Assembly: GCA_046484975.1 (NCBI GenBank)
Contig: JAWOHX010000090.1
Span: 1-52,211, forward strand
Direction of reading: 5' to 3'
DNA from: JAWOHX01 sp046484975
Lineage (GTDB): Bacteria; Bacillota; Clostridia; DUPQ01
Length of the DNA: 52,211 bases
Positions 8,975 to 17,082 of this stretch are shown one piece after another (positions within the stretch are counted from its first letter, which is position 1; each line of letters begins with the position of its first letter). Position numbers and translations under genes: made by a program. The notes below the pieces were generated by a model. It made no database searches, was not told where the DNA came from, and saw nothing but the letters and a program-made list of their open reading frames with translations.

Positions 8975-10071
8975 GCTTGCACCTCCCGGGCTGTCAGCCC
9001 TTCCGACAATTTCAGGGGAATCGCCGGGAATCCCATTTTCTCAACTGCTTTCCTGACCGCTTCCCCACGGCTGGCAGACACATATGCAAAACAGCATCCT
9101 CCGCCCCCCGAGCCGTTAATCTTCCCACCGTACGCCCCGTTTTCCATAGCCACAGACAGGATCCTCTCTATTTTCGGGGTGGAGATTCCCAAACCATCCC
9201 GCAGGTTCCCATGGTGCCTCCACAGGAGTCCCCCCAGCCTTTCAGGTGACATGGTCCCGTTTCCGGTCCCCTCCATGAATTCCCTGACGATGGCGTAATT
9301 GTCAAGGGTGGCCATGAGGGGAACCCTGTCTTCGTCAGGCAGCTTCCCCATCCGGCCCATGGCTTCCGGATTGGTGGCAAGCCACCGGATGTCACGGGTT
9401 CCGAGCCTTTCAAGGGCGCGTAGAACCGGTTCCTTGGCATTGGCCAGCACCCGGATGGTATCCTTTTTCTCCAGGCTGTCAAACAGGATGAAGCTGCCTT
9501 CCAGTCCGATGTCCAGTTTTTTGACTGAAGGATGGTTCATGTCGCTGAAGTCGAAATGGCAGATTCCCCCGTGCACGCTGGCCAGATGGTCCATTTTTCC
9601 GCCGGGCTCCCGGAACTCCAACACTTCCGCCTCGTAAGCCAGCTGGGCGATGGCATCCCTGTCGTTTCGAATGTCAGTGTCCGACATTTCCAGGACTGCC
9701 TTGATCAGTGCGACAATCATGGCGCTGGAGGACGACATTCCCTTTCCGATGGGAATGTTGCTGTCCATGCGGATATCAAAACCGTGAGGGAAGGCAACAC
9801 CATGTTTTTTCATGACATTGAAACTGCTCTTGAAATAGTCCCTGGCACTATGGTATACCAGTTCCTCCGCGAGGTTATAGCAAAAAACTGCCGAGCGGTC
9901 GTTTCTGTTCTCGTCCCGGATCTCAATCCGGGCAATGGTATCCTCCCGTTTGCTGATTGTCGCATAAAACCGCAGGTCGATGGCCATGGTCACCACTTCC
10001 AGCCGGTGATAATCCAGGTGCTCCCCGAACAGGCACAGCCTGCTGGGAGTCCATACATGCATGGGCATCAT
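8971..10071 (-). CDS. GHMP sugar kinase (galactokinase-like)
   Basis: A 366-aa anomeric sugar kinase of the GHMP superfamily. The N-terminal PSRLCLFGEHLDYHRLEVV carries the galactokinase substrate signature GEHxDY, IPIGKGMSSSSAMIVALIKA (about residues 112-131) is the ATP-binding GHMP loop, and the third GHMP motif GGKINGSGGGGCCFAY lies near the C-terminus. Such enzymes phosphorylate C1 of galactose, arabinose, glucuronate or similar sugars, feeding a pyrophosphorylase. The next gene is exactly that type of enzyme. Start: GGAGGAG is four to seven bases before ATGATG at 10071/10068. Substrate is not decided by the sequence. Confidence 0.88.
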   Translation of the reverse strand: MMPMHVWTPSRLCLFGEHLDYHRLEVVTMAIDLRFYATISKREDTIARIEIRDENRNDRSAVFCYNLAEELVYHSARDYFKSSFNVMKKHGVAFPHGFDIRMDSNIPIGKGMSSSSAMIVALIKAVLEMSDTDIRNDRDAIAQLAYEAEVLEFREPGGKMDHLASVHGGICHFDFSDMNHPSVKKLDIGLEGSFILFDSLEKKDTIRVLANAKEPVLRALERLGTRDIRWLATNPEAMGRMGKLPDEDRVPLMATLDNYAIVREFMEGTGNGTMSPERLGGLLWRHHGNLRDGLGISTPKIERILSVAMENGAYGGKINGSGGGGCCFAYVSASRGEAVRKAVEKMGFPAIPLKLSEGLTAREVQA

Positions 10072-11312
10072 ATCTCCTCCGTTATGAAATCCTTCAGTCC
10101 TTCATATCCGTACACCACCTGCGGGATGTTTCCGAAGATTTCCCTGCCCGAATCAATCAGGCTGAACAGGGTGACCACTTTGGATTTCATGGCCATCCTG
10201 TCCACAACGATGGTTCCCAGGAATCCATCCAGCTGCTCATGCAGGTTGCTGACGATCCTGTGGTACTTGGCCTTGTCCATGTCATACATCCTCCGGACCA
10301 TCTCCTCGTCCATGCCCATCAGGTTTTCCAGATCCTTCCTGTTCATCCTGATTTTTTTTCTGTTCAGGGCATAAGCCAGCTCCATGTAAATCCTTTCCTT
10401 GAGCTGTCCGCTCTCCTTTTCCAGTATTCCCGCATAAAAGGAAAGGAAAATCCGATTGATGTTCTTCTGGTAATTGGCATTATAGAACACGTCATGGACC
10501 TGCCCGTACCGTTTCTGGATTTCCCGGGTCAGTCTGCCTGGCAGGGTTCCCCCCGGGTCACTGTCATCCCGCATGGCAAGAAGGGCACTCATCTGGTCAA
10601 GCCCGTTGGCCACCGTCTTGATGAAGGGCAGGATGTCCTGGTAGAGCTTTTTCTCCATGCCTGTCCTGTCGGAATTTGCCACCCTGGAAACCTCATTCCT
10701 GATATGGTTTTTAAAAAGCCGCACCACTGTTTTCTCTTCCGGGACAAAACCGCTTCTCAGGAAAAGCCCTGCATCCCTGGATAGAATCCCCAGACTGTCT
10801 GCCAGGCTGGAGAAATGCACCAGGTTTTGCGCGCTGTAAATGCTTTTATACAAATCGTAAATGTCGTCGATGCATTGCACCAGCAGCTCATACTTCTGCT
10901 GCAGGCTGCTTTCCCCCTTGTTCATCCTCTCATCCAGCCCATGGTTCCCGAGGATGCCTTGTCTTGCTTCCTCAAGAAATCCCGAATAGGCACAGTAGAG
11001 GTTTACGGTGTAGGCTGGATCATCGCTCCGGGCGCAGCAGTAAAGAAGGGCTGCCTGTATCTTGTGCATGGCCTCGATGTCAAAGGTCTTGAGGTTGAAT
11101 GGTCTTTTGTAGAGATGGAAGATTTTGCGGACCCACGCCTCCCTGCGTATCTCATTGTAATCGGAGACTTCCAGGGACAAAAAATCCATCACGTCCTCCT
11201 CGTCCATATCCTCAAAATCATCCCCACAGAAGTCTGCCAGGAATTCCGCTTCCGTTTCACTTATGATTTCATACCCGTATGCACGGTTGATCATTTCCAT
11301 CAGGTTTTGCAT
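10068..11312 (-). CDS. Conserved-looking protein of unknown function, 414 aa
   Basis: I do not recognise this protein. It is soluble, mostly alpha-helical by composition, with an acidic N-terminal patch (DFCGDDFEDMDEEDVMDF, about residues 27-44), no signal peptide and no transmembrane helix. A charged helical segment near residues 300-370 (LKERIYMELAYALNRKKIRM, DEEMVRRMYDMDKAKYHRIV) is the most structured part. It overlaps the VanZ-like gene at its 5' end and the GHMP kinase by four bases at its 3' end, so it is locked into the glycan operon between them. It is a real gene by operon position, length and lack of frame breaks; function unknown, possibly a regulator or scaffold for the pathway. 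Confidence 0.7.
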   Translation of the reverse strand: MQNLMEMINRAYGYEIISETEAEFLADFCGDDFEDMDEEDVMDFLSLEVSDYNEIRREAWVRKIFHLYKRPFNLKTFDIEAMHKIQAALLYCCARSDDPAYTVNLYCAYSGFLEEARQGILGNHGLDERMNKGESSLQQKYELLVQCIDDIYDLYKSIYSAQNLVHFSSLADSLGILSRDAGLFLRSGFVPEEKTVVRLFKNHIRNEVSRVANSDRTGMEKKLYQDILPFIKTVANGLDQMSALLAMRDDSDPGGTLPGRLTREIQKRYGQVHDVFYNANYQKNINRIFLSFYAGILEKESGQLKERIYMELAYALNRKKIRMNRKDLENLMGMDEEMVRRMYDMDKAKYHRIVSNLHEQLDGFLGTIVVDRMAMKSKVVTLFSLIDSGREIFGNIPQVVYGYEGLKDFITEEI

Positions 11313-11785
11313 CGCTTTTTTCTCTCAAACAGAAAAACGGCTCCCGCTGCACAGGTTGCCCCTGCCGTATCAATGGCCACATCCAGAAGGCTCGGTCCCC
11401 TCCCCGGGATGAAAGCCTGATAGCCTTCATCAAGGACTGCCGTGGCCACGCACCACAACATGGAATGGATGGCCAGGTTTTTTCTGTTTGTCTGAACTCC
11501 TCCCAAAAAAAAGTATACCAGCACGTACAGGACGAAAAACTGAAAAACATGCGCTGTCTTCCTGAGAATCCCCACGAAATCATTCCACAGGAACGCCTGG
11601 AACCGGTCGCTTGCCGGGGTGCCGGTCAAACGTTGGATGACCTCCTCAATCACCCCGATCACCGCATAGGTCTTATCCAGGGACTGGTCGGAGTCATGGC
11701 TGGAATTGTAAAAAATCAAGGTCGTCCACAACAGCACGGCGAGAAGGCTCAGTATTCTTCTGGTTCCCATACTTTTCTGGCGCAT
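11300..11785 (-). CDS. VanZ-like membrane protein
   Basis: About 161 aa with four hydrophobic segments and the VanZ fold: an N-terminal helix ILSLLAVLLWTTLIFYNSS with the typical FxNSS turn, a central loop, then FRKTAHVFQFFVLYVLVYFFL-like KTAHVxxF motif, and a last helix before DVAIDTAGATCAAG (the family's DxxxNxxG-like end). VanZ-type proteins are small membrane proteins often found in cell-envelope glycan clusters; only some confer teicoplanin resistance. The open frame extends to a TTG at 11803, but the ATG at 11785 or 11770 is more natural. No clear ribosome binding site decides between them. A TATAAT-like hexamer in front hints at an internal promoter. Confidence 0.82.
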   Translation of the reverse strand: MRQKSMGTRRILSLLAVLLWTTLIFYNSSHDSDQSLDKTYAVIGVIEEVIQRLTGTPASDRFQAFLWNDFVGILRKTAHVFQFFVLYVLVYFFLGGVQTNRKNLAIHSMLWCVATAVLDEGYQAFIPGRGPSLLDVAIDTAGATCAAGAVFLFERKKRCKT

Positions 11786-11803
11786 AAAAAAATTATAACA
11801 CAA

Positions 11804-12340
11804 TTACCCGCGGTTGATGACATGCAATGACAAATCCACCAGTTTTTCTTCCCCGCCCAGGAAAAGGCGTACCTTCGCCCTGCCCTTCCTGGCATTGACG
11901 GACAGGATCGAGCCCTCCATGGCCTTCAAGGGACCTTCCCTTACAAAAATCCTGTCATTCTCCATGAATCCAATGGATTCCCCGATCAGGCCACCTTCCT
12001 GGTTGCCCATGAGGGCCTGGATGGGCAGGATCTCCTCTTCCGGAATCACCATGGGCCGGCAGTCGTTCATCAGCAGGTAGTAGACATGCCCCGTTCCTTT
12101 GATCAGGTGGTAGGATTGCAGGGTCATAGGACCGTACAGAAGGATGTATCCTGGAAAAAGGGGTTTGATCTCCCTGGTGTTCTTCCCGCCCTTCCTGATG
12201 ATCAACACCCTCCTGGGCACACAGAAACGAAACACATCCCCGAGACGCGCTTCCAGGCTCTCCTTGATTTTCTCCTCGCTGCCCGTCTTGACAAACAGGG
12301 CATGCCAGCGATTTTCTCCTTGTTCACTCCATTGCGTCAT
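11804..12340 (-). CDS. loaP: LoaP/NusG-family transcription antiterminator
   Basis: A 178-aa NusG paralogue. The NGN domain is seen in RWHALFVKTGSEEKIKESLE and the NusG hallmark PLFPGYILLYG (about residues 80-90); a KOW-like end follows (FMENDRIFVREGPLKAMEG, then SVNARKGRAKVRLFLGGEE). This matches the LoaP branch of specialised NusG proteins, which allow RNA polymerase to read through terminators in long glycan or secondary-metabolite operons in Bacillota. It is embedded in such an operon: four bases after the glycosyltransferase and directly before the vanZ-like gene. Being second in the cluster rather than first is slightly unusual. Confidence 0.85.
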   Translation of the reverse strand: MTQWSEQGENRWHALFVKTGSEEKIKESLEARLGDVFRFCVPRRVLIIRKGGKNTREIKPLFPGYILLYGPMTLQSYHLIKGTGHVYYLLMNDCRPMVIPEEEILPIQALMGNQEGGLIGESIGFMENDRIFVREGPLKAMEGSILSVNARKGRAKVRLFLGGEEKLVDLSLHVINRG

Positions 12341-12343
12341 CTG

Positions 12344-13405
12344 TCAATCCAGCCCATATGCTTTAAAATATTCCCGGATCATTCCCATGGGATGAAACTG
12401 CTCCTTCACCCTGAGGGCCCTCAGCTGGAGGGCATCCTTGTCCGCAGGCTTCCGGATGATCTCCATGATGACGGCGGCAATCTTCCTCACGTCATCCGGG
12501 TCGGTGATGATCCCGTCCGGATGCACGTTGAGGTTTCCGGTCAAAGAAGGGGTGAGGGTGGTCAGTACCCTTGTGCCAGAAGCCATCGCCTCCAGGGGGG
12601 TGAGCCCGAAGCCTTCATACTTTGACGTACAGATGAAAAGGTCCGCATTCTTGTAATATCCGAAGAGGGTGTCCCTGTTCATGTGTCCGGTGATGATGAT
12701 CCTTCTTGTGAGCCTGTGCCTCTTCATGTACCTGTATGCCTTCGACTGTTCGTCCACCCTGCCGATGATCACCAGGTCATGCTCCATCCTGTCCCTGATG
12801 GCATGGAATGCCTTGACCAGGGCAATGAGGTTCTTTTGCGGGCTGTCGCTGTTCACAGCCAGCAGATATTTTCTTTTATATACGATGTCGATGCCCGGAC
12901 GGACATCATACAGGCAATTGCCGATGACCAATATGCTTTCCCTGTCCAGTTTCATCCGTTCCTGGAGCTCATCCCTGACGAATCCACTCACGGCAACAAT
13001 GGTATCCGCCTGTCGGATTTTCTTTGCGGTGCGTTTGATTTCCCTTTTTGACAGGTCCTTGGAAAGGAGCCCGTGCACCGTCACGATGATCCTTGCCCTG
13101 AGCTTCATCTGGATGTGCTTGTGGCAATGGGGATAGTGGATGACGGTGATTTTTTTCCGCCTGATTGCCCGGGGCAGGATGCGCTTATAGAACTTGCTGC
13201 CTCCGGACTTGACACCGACGATCTCCACGCCCCTGTACCGCGCAAGGATCTGCTGCCTGACGGAGGCCAATGCGAACAGGATGAACCTGTCTGCCCTGCC
13301 GCTGCTGCAAATGCCATCCACGATGCTCAGCGTGACAATCTCCTCGCCGGACAGGCTGTCCATATTGACGATGTTTGTCACATCAATCCCGATTTTTTCT
13401 GGCAT
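12344..13405 (-). CDS. GT4-family glycosyltransferase
   Basis: A 353-aa GT-B fold glycosyltransferase of family GT4. The N-terminal Rossmann half starts MPEKIGIDVTNIVNMDSLSG, and the C-terminal half contains KNLIALVKAFHAI, IIGRVDEQSKAYRYM and the GT4 catalytic motif YEGFGLTPLEAMASGTRVL with its ExxxxxxxE pattern (E of EGFG and E of PLEA). GGGGGATGG lies before the ATG at 13405, which I prefer to an earlier in-frame codon at 13423. The start overlaps the end of dsdA. It probably transfers a sugar activated by the downstream genes; donor and acceptor are unknown. Confidence 0.9.
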   Translation of the reverse strand: MPEKIGIDVTNIVNMDSLSGEEIVTLSIVDGICSSGRADRFILFALASVRQQILARYRGVEIVGVKSGGSKFYKRILPRAIRRKKITVIHYPHCHKHIQMKLRARIIVTVHGLLSKDLSKREIKRTAKKIRQADTIVAVSGFVRDELQERMKLDRESILVIGNCLYDVRPGIDIVYKRKYLLAVNSDSPQKNLIALVKAFHAIRDRMEHDLVIIGRVDEQSKAYRYMKRHRLTRRIIITGHMNRDTLFGYYKNADLFICTSKYEGFGLTPLEAMASGTRVLTTLTPSLTGNLNVHPDGIITDPDDVRKIAAVIMEIIRKPADKDALQLRALRVKEQFHPMGMIREYFKAYGLD

Positions 13406-14657
13406 CTTCCATCCCCCTGACATACATCATACCATAAATGTCATCGGGAATGAACAACCCGCCGGTGGTCCAGACCACGTGCCATCCGGGCTTATGCAAT
13501 CCGCCGGTCATGATTGGACCATCGAATCCCGCTGCTGCGGAAGGCTCGATCCTGATGCCTTCCCTCTCATTGAGCGTGTAAAGGTGCATGTACATGTCCT
13601 CATCCTGCACGGTATAGAAGCCGGAACACAGTTTTCCGATGATGGGGCCCGCCAGGGGCGAGCATCTCGCCACAGCCAGCCCGTCCAGGCTTGTCTTATT
13701 GTCCAGCCCGTAATCATAAACACTTGTTTCCCCGTACTTCCCGGTGAGGGAACTTAGGAGCATGGATGGGCAGGCGACAGGTTCCGCGATGTACGTCTCC
13801 ACTGCCTCGCCAAAGACATGCTTCAGGCCGAAGGTGATGCCTCCGGGAGCGCCGCCCACACCGCAGGGCAGGTAGACATGGAGTGGTTTTTGGAGATCCG
13901 GACATATTCCCTGTTCCTCCAGCTGGTCTTTCAGCCTGTATGCAGCGACGGCATACCCCAGGAAAAGGTCCATGGAATGCTCATCATCCACGAAATGGAT
14001 GGTTTCGCTTTGCTCTGCTTCCTTTCTCGCCTCATTTGCAGCCTCGTTGAAATCCCCGGCGTGCTCCACCACCCGGACGCCCCGGTCCAGCAACCTTTTC
14101 CTCTTCCATTGCTTGGCTTCCCGGGACATGTGCACCACACAGTCAAAGCCCAGGGCTTTTCCTGCCAGCCCGATGCTCAGGCCAAGGTTCCCTGTGGATG
14201 CAACGCTCAATGTGCGTCCTGACAGAAAAGCTCTTGCCTCCGGGGATAGCATCCTGCCATGAACATGGGGTCCGGGCATAAGGCCTTGTCCCATGAGCAG
14301 GGTTTCCATGTGTCTGAGGACCTCGTAGATGCCTCCCCGGGCCTTGATGGACCCCGCAACGGGAAGATGGCTGTCAAGCTTGATCAGAAGTTCCCCTTCC
14401 ATGTCCCCGTAGACCCTTGCGCTGAAAGCACTTCCCCGGACGAGTGGTGATTCGATCGTTCCGTCACCGGTCTCCGGGAACAATGACCCGACCAGGGGCA
14501 TGAAACTGTGAAGACGGTTTTTTGCATCAAGCATCTGACCGGCATCAGGCTGCATGCTCCCGAGGCAGTCCTTCAAGTTTTTGGTTTTCTTGTCATTCCG
14601 GTGGAAAACATTTTTTTTGGCCAGGATGTTTTCCATCAGATCGCTTCTTTCCGCCAT
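13383..14657 (-). CDS. dsdA: D-serine ammonia-lyase
   Basis: A 424-aa PLP enzyme of fold type II that converts D-serine to pyruvate and ammonia. The PLP lysine lies in LDSHLPVAGSIKARGGIYEV (K of SIKARG), the phosphate cup is LPCGVGGAPGG, and VASTGNLGLSIG is the substrate loop. The DsdA-specific end PGWHVVWTTGGLFIPDDIYG is present. Length is close to E. coli DsdA (442 aa). It has its own promoter (TTGTAT-17-TATAAT) and an AGGAGAGG ribosome binding site. Its last 23 bases overlap the start of the glycosyltransferase gene, so its transcript probably continues into the glycan cluster. A D-serine degrading enzyme beside envelope genes may protect peptidoglycan synthesis or recycle D-Ser; that is inference. 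Confidence 0.93.
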   Translation of the reverse strand: MAERSDLMENILAKKNVFHRNDKKTKNLKDCLGSMQPDAGQMLDAKNRLHSFMPLVGSLFPETGDGTIESPLVRGSAFSARVYGDMEGELLIKLDSHLPVAGSIKARGGIYEVLRHMETLLMGQGLMPGPHVHGRMLSPEARAFLSGRTLSVASTGNLGLSIGLAGKALGFDCVVHMSREAKQWKRKRLLDRGVRVVEHAGDFNEAANEARKEAEQSETIHFVDDEHSMDLFLGYAVAAYRLKDQLEEQGICPDLQKPLHVYLPCGVGGAPGGITFGLKHVFGEAVETYIAEPVACPSMLLSSLTGKYGETSVYDYGLDNKTSLDGLAVARCSPLAGPIIGKLCSGFYTVQDEDMYMHLYTLNEREGIRIEPSAAAGFDGPIMTGGLHKPGWHVVWTTGGLFIPDDIYGMMYVRGMEDARKNRD

Positions 14658-14696
14658 GACCTCTCCTTTTCCCTAAAAACCAGGAAAAGCCTTTTC

Positions 14697-14725
14697 ATTA
14701 TATTCAATAACATGGCGGAATACAA
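14697..14725 (-). promoter_or_regulatory. SigA-type promoter for dsdA and the glycan cluster
   Basis: On the minus strand, -35 TTGTAT (14720-14725) and -10 TATAAT (14697-14702) with a 17-base spacer. It lies directly downstream of the stem-loop that ends the DegT unit and about 40 bases before the dsdA start. Confidence 0.75.
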
Positions 14726-14726
14726 T

Positions 14727-14752
14727 GCGGGCCGGTCTTTTGACCGGCCCGC
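14727..14752 (-). terminator. Stem-loop after the DegT gene
   Basis: An 11-bp perfect stem GCGGGCCGGTC / GACCGGCCCGC with a TTTT/AAAA loop, six bases after the aminotransferase stop. It has no T-tract (ATTGTATTCC follows), so it may be a weak terminator, an mRNA 3'-end stabiliser, or the kind of hairpin read by an antiterminator at the start of the next unit. Confidence 0.6.
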
Positions 14753-14757
14753 CTGGA

Positions 14758-16092
14758 TCATTTCCTGTCCGAATGTTTGAAAAAGTGCCACCCGCCGATT
14801 TTATCCGGGTCCCCGGGATCATCTTGAAGCAGCTCCTTGTGATTCTCCACCACTTTCCTGAAGGCCGCGGCATATTCCTGGATGTCCTCCGGCCTGAACT
14901 TCTTGAACCATGGGATGGAATAGGTCATGGACCCGATTTTCTCGGATACCGCCAGGCTCTCGTCCAGTATCCGCACATCCCTTTCAGCGAATGCAATCCT
15001 CGTGGGCTTCCCGTGGCCGTAGACGTCGCAGGTCTGGAACAGGGCATGGGTGTGCAGGGACAGGTTGCATCCGGGGGTGCAGTCCATGACCCCCTCGGCC
15101 CTGACCGCCTCGCAGAACCGGGTCACCGACAGGCCTCCCAGCTCTTCCTTCCGGTACAATCCCTTCGGTGCATACCATCCTGCCATGTCGGACCCGGTGG
15201 ACTCATCCACCCTGTGGGCCCTGATTCCCGGCAATCCTTCGAGAAGGTCCCAGAAATGGTTCATGGCTTTTCGGATCTCACGGATCCGTTCATCATAATA
15301 TTTGATCTGCACCCGGGCGACGGCGGATGACATCTGGTGCATCCTGTACTTGTATCCTCCCAGGGGCAGGCCCGCGAATTCCTTCAGGTAACCTGTTTCC
15401 AGGTCCTCGGTATACCTCTCGTAATGGCCGAAAGCCATGGCTCTCTCATAAATTTCCACATCGTCGGTGGACAGGATGCCGGCTTCCCCCACGGCGAAGG
15501 ATTTCCCGCTCATCAAACTCATGGCTGCCACATCTCCGAAGGTACCCAGCATTTTTCCCTTGTACATGCCTCCCTGGGCATGGGAGACATCCTCGATGAC
15601 CTTCAGTCCATGTTTTCGGGCGATGGGCATGATGGCGTCCATGTCCGCGGGATGGCCCACATAATGGACCACGACGATGGCCTTTGTCCTCGGCCCGATC
15701 CTGTGCTCGATGTCCCCGGGATCCAGGCACAGGGTGTCGGAATCCACATTGGCAAAAACGGGCGTGGCGCCCAGGGAAAAGACCTGTAAAATGCTTGCCC
15801 AATAGGTGATGTCGGGGCAGATGACCTCATCTCCCACGCCGATTTTACATCCGTACATGGCGCTCTGGATGGCGGCGGTTCCTGAGGAAAACGCCAGGGC
15901 ATAACGATGCTTCTGCCATTTTGCGAAATCTTTTTCAAACTCCCGGGTCACATCCGTTCCGGACATGGCGCCTCTGTGCAGGACATCCAGGATGGCCTGC
16001 TCATCCTCCTGGGTGACGATGGGCCACTTGAAAAGGTCCCCGGGATCCCTGGTGACGGCCGGTTTGCCTCCGAACAACGCTAATTGTGACAT
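14758..16092 (-). CDS. DegT/DnrJ/EryC1/StrS family aminotransferase
   Basis: A 444-aa PLP-dependent aminotransferase of the sugar-aminotransferase family. It begins with the family-typical MSQLALFGGKPAV, has the cofactor-binding stretch YALAFSSGTAAIQSAMYG (about residues 64-81), the Asp stacking on PLP in VIEDVSHAQGG, and the catalytic Lys in SLMSGKSFAVGEAGIL. These enzymes aminate keto-sugars or inosose, or act as PLP dehydratases. The 3'-neighbour is a stem-loop; upstream is the EamA transporter, separated by about 90 bases that contain a TATAAT, so it may have its own promoter. The context of xylulokinase and an aldolase suggests a sugar or polyol substrate. Confidence 0.9.
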   Translation of the reverse strand: MSQLALFGGKPAVTRDPGDLFKWPIVTQEDEQAILDVLHRGAMSGTDVTREFEKDFAKWQKHRYALAFSSGTAAIQSAMYGCKIGVGDEVICPDITYWASILQVFSLGATPVFANVDSDTLCLDPGDIEHRIGPRTKAIVVVHYVGHPADMDAIMPIARKHGLKVIEDVSHAQGGMYKGKMLGTFGDVAAMSLMSGKSFAVGEAGILSTDDVEIYERAMAFGHYERYTEDLETGYLKEFAGLPLGGYKYRMHQMSSAVARVQIKYYDERIREIRKAMNHFWDLLEGLPGIRAHRVDESTGSDMAGWYAPKGLYRKEELGGLSVTRFCEAVRAEGVMDCTPGCNLSLHTHALFQTCDVYGHGKPTRIAFAERDVRILDESLAVSEKIGSMTYSIPWFKKFRPEDIQEYAAAFRKVVENHKELLQDDPGDPDKIGGWHFFKHSDRK

Positions 16093-16181
16093 AACTGCAA
16101 CTCCTGTTTGTTATTTTATATCCCCCATTATATCCTCTTCCACGTTGCATGCTTGATGTATTGGAAAATATAATGTGCTTT

Positions 16182-17081
16182 TTAAAAACTTTTCCGCCGT
16201 CCCGGTTCAGGATCCTTTTTGCCTTTTGGCTTCCTTCTTTTTTCCTTCAGCAAGGCCATGATGACGGTGGCAAGGAGAATCATCCCCGCCCCTGAGAGGG
16301 CTGTGGTCCCCGGGATGTCCCCCGAAGCGATGAACGGCACAGCCAAAAGGGGGATGAAGCCGGCATAAGCCACCGTGGAAACGAGGGGGATGCCGCTTTG
16401 CCGGATGGCGGATAGCCAGAACAGGGCCATGGCGATGATTCCAAGGGCCAGCAGCAGGATGCGCAGGGCCTCATCGACCGGGGGCAGGACGAACCGGGAG
16501 AAGGCCAGCAGCAGGGCCAGGGACAACAATGCGCAACCCAGCACACTATAGTACAGGTACGCCCACATCTTTTTCTTTTCCCTGTCGGCCAGGATGGAGA
16601 AGGCAGCCCAGCATAGTCCGCATCCGGCGACAATCAGGAGGGTCTTCCAGTCCGTGTGGAATGCACGGCCCCAAAAAAGGATGATGACCGCCCCCGCCAG
16701 GGCGACGGTGAAGACCAAAAACTTTGGGATGGATATCTTTTTTTTACCGGCCATGAGCGGAGTCAGAACCATCATGAGCACGGGAAACGCCAGCAACAGC
16801 AGGTCGGTGTTTTCCACGGCCATTTCACCGGATATGCGGATGAAGAAATACACGAATCCGTACAGGAGAACCGAGGACAGGAACATCGGCCATGCTTTCC
16901 CGGGTTTTTTCAGTTCCTTGAACTTATTGGCTGCGGCATAGCCGATGTTCAGGGACAGCAGAAGAAGCAGCCACACGAAAAAACCCACCTGCAAAGGATC
17001 CTTGTATCCGTCGGGGATGATATTCCACCGGAACAGAAGGAAAACAGCCAGAAAGCAAAACACCCATATCATCGCCTTCAT
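16182..17081 (-). CDS. EamA/DMT family transporter
   Basis: A 299-aa protein with about ten hydrophobic helices arranged as two five-helix EamA repeats, ending in a strongly basic cytoplasmic tail (KEKRRKPKGKKDPEPGRRKS). DMT transporters export or import small metabolites such as amino acids or nucleotide sugars. The start lies one base after the aldolase gene stop, so it belongs to the xylulokinase-aldolase unit. Substrate unknown; probably a product or intermediate of that pathway. Confidence 0.85.
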   Translation of the reverse strand: MKAMIWVFCFLAVFLLFRWNIIPDGYKDPLQVGFFVWLLLLLSLNIGYAAANKFKELKKPGKAWPMFLSSVLLYGFVYFFIRISGEMAVENTDLLLLAFPVLMMVLTPLMAGKKKISIPKFLVFTVALAGAVIILFWGRAFHTDWKTLLIVAGCGLCWAAFSILADREKKKMWAYLYYSVLGCALLSLALLLAFSRFVLPPVDEALRILLLALGIIAMALFWLSAIRQSGIPLVSTVAYAGFIPLLAVPFIASGDIPGTTALSGAGMILLATVIMALLKEKRRKPKGKKDPEPGRRKSF

Positions 17082-17082
17082 G

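Noticed and set aside
11300..11785. VanZ-like gene as a glycopeptide resistance determinant
   Set aside because: No vanHAX or other van genes nearby; the position in a glycan operon points to an envelope role, and most VanZ-family proteins are not resistance genes.
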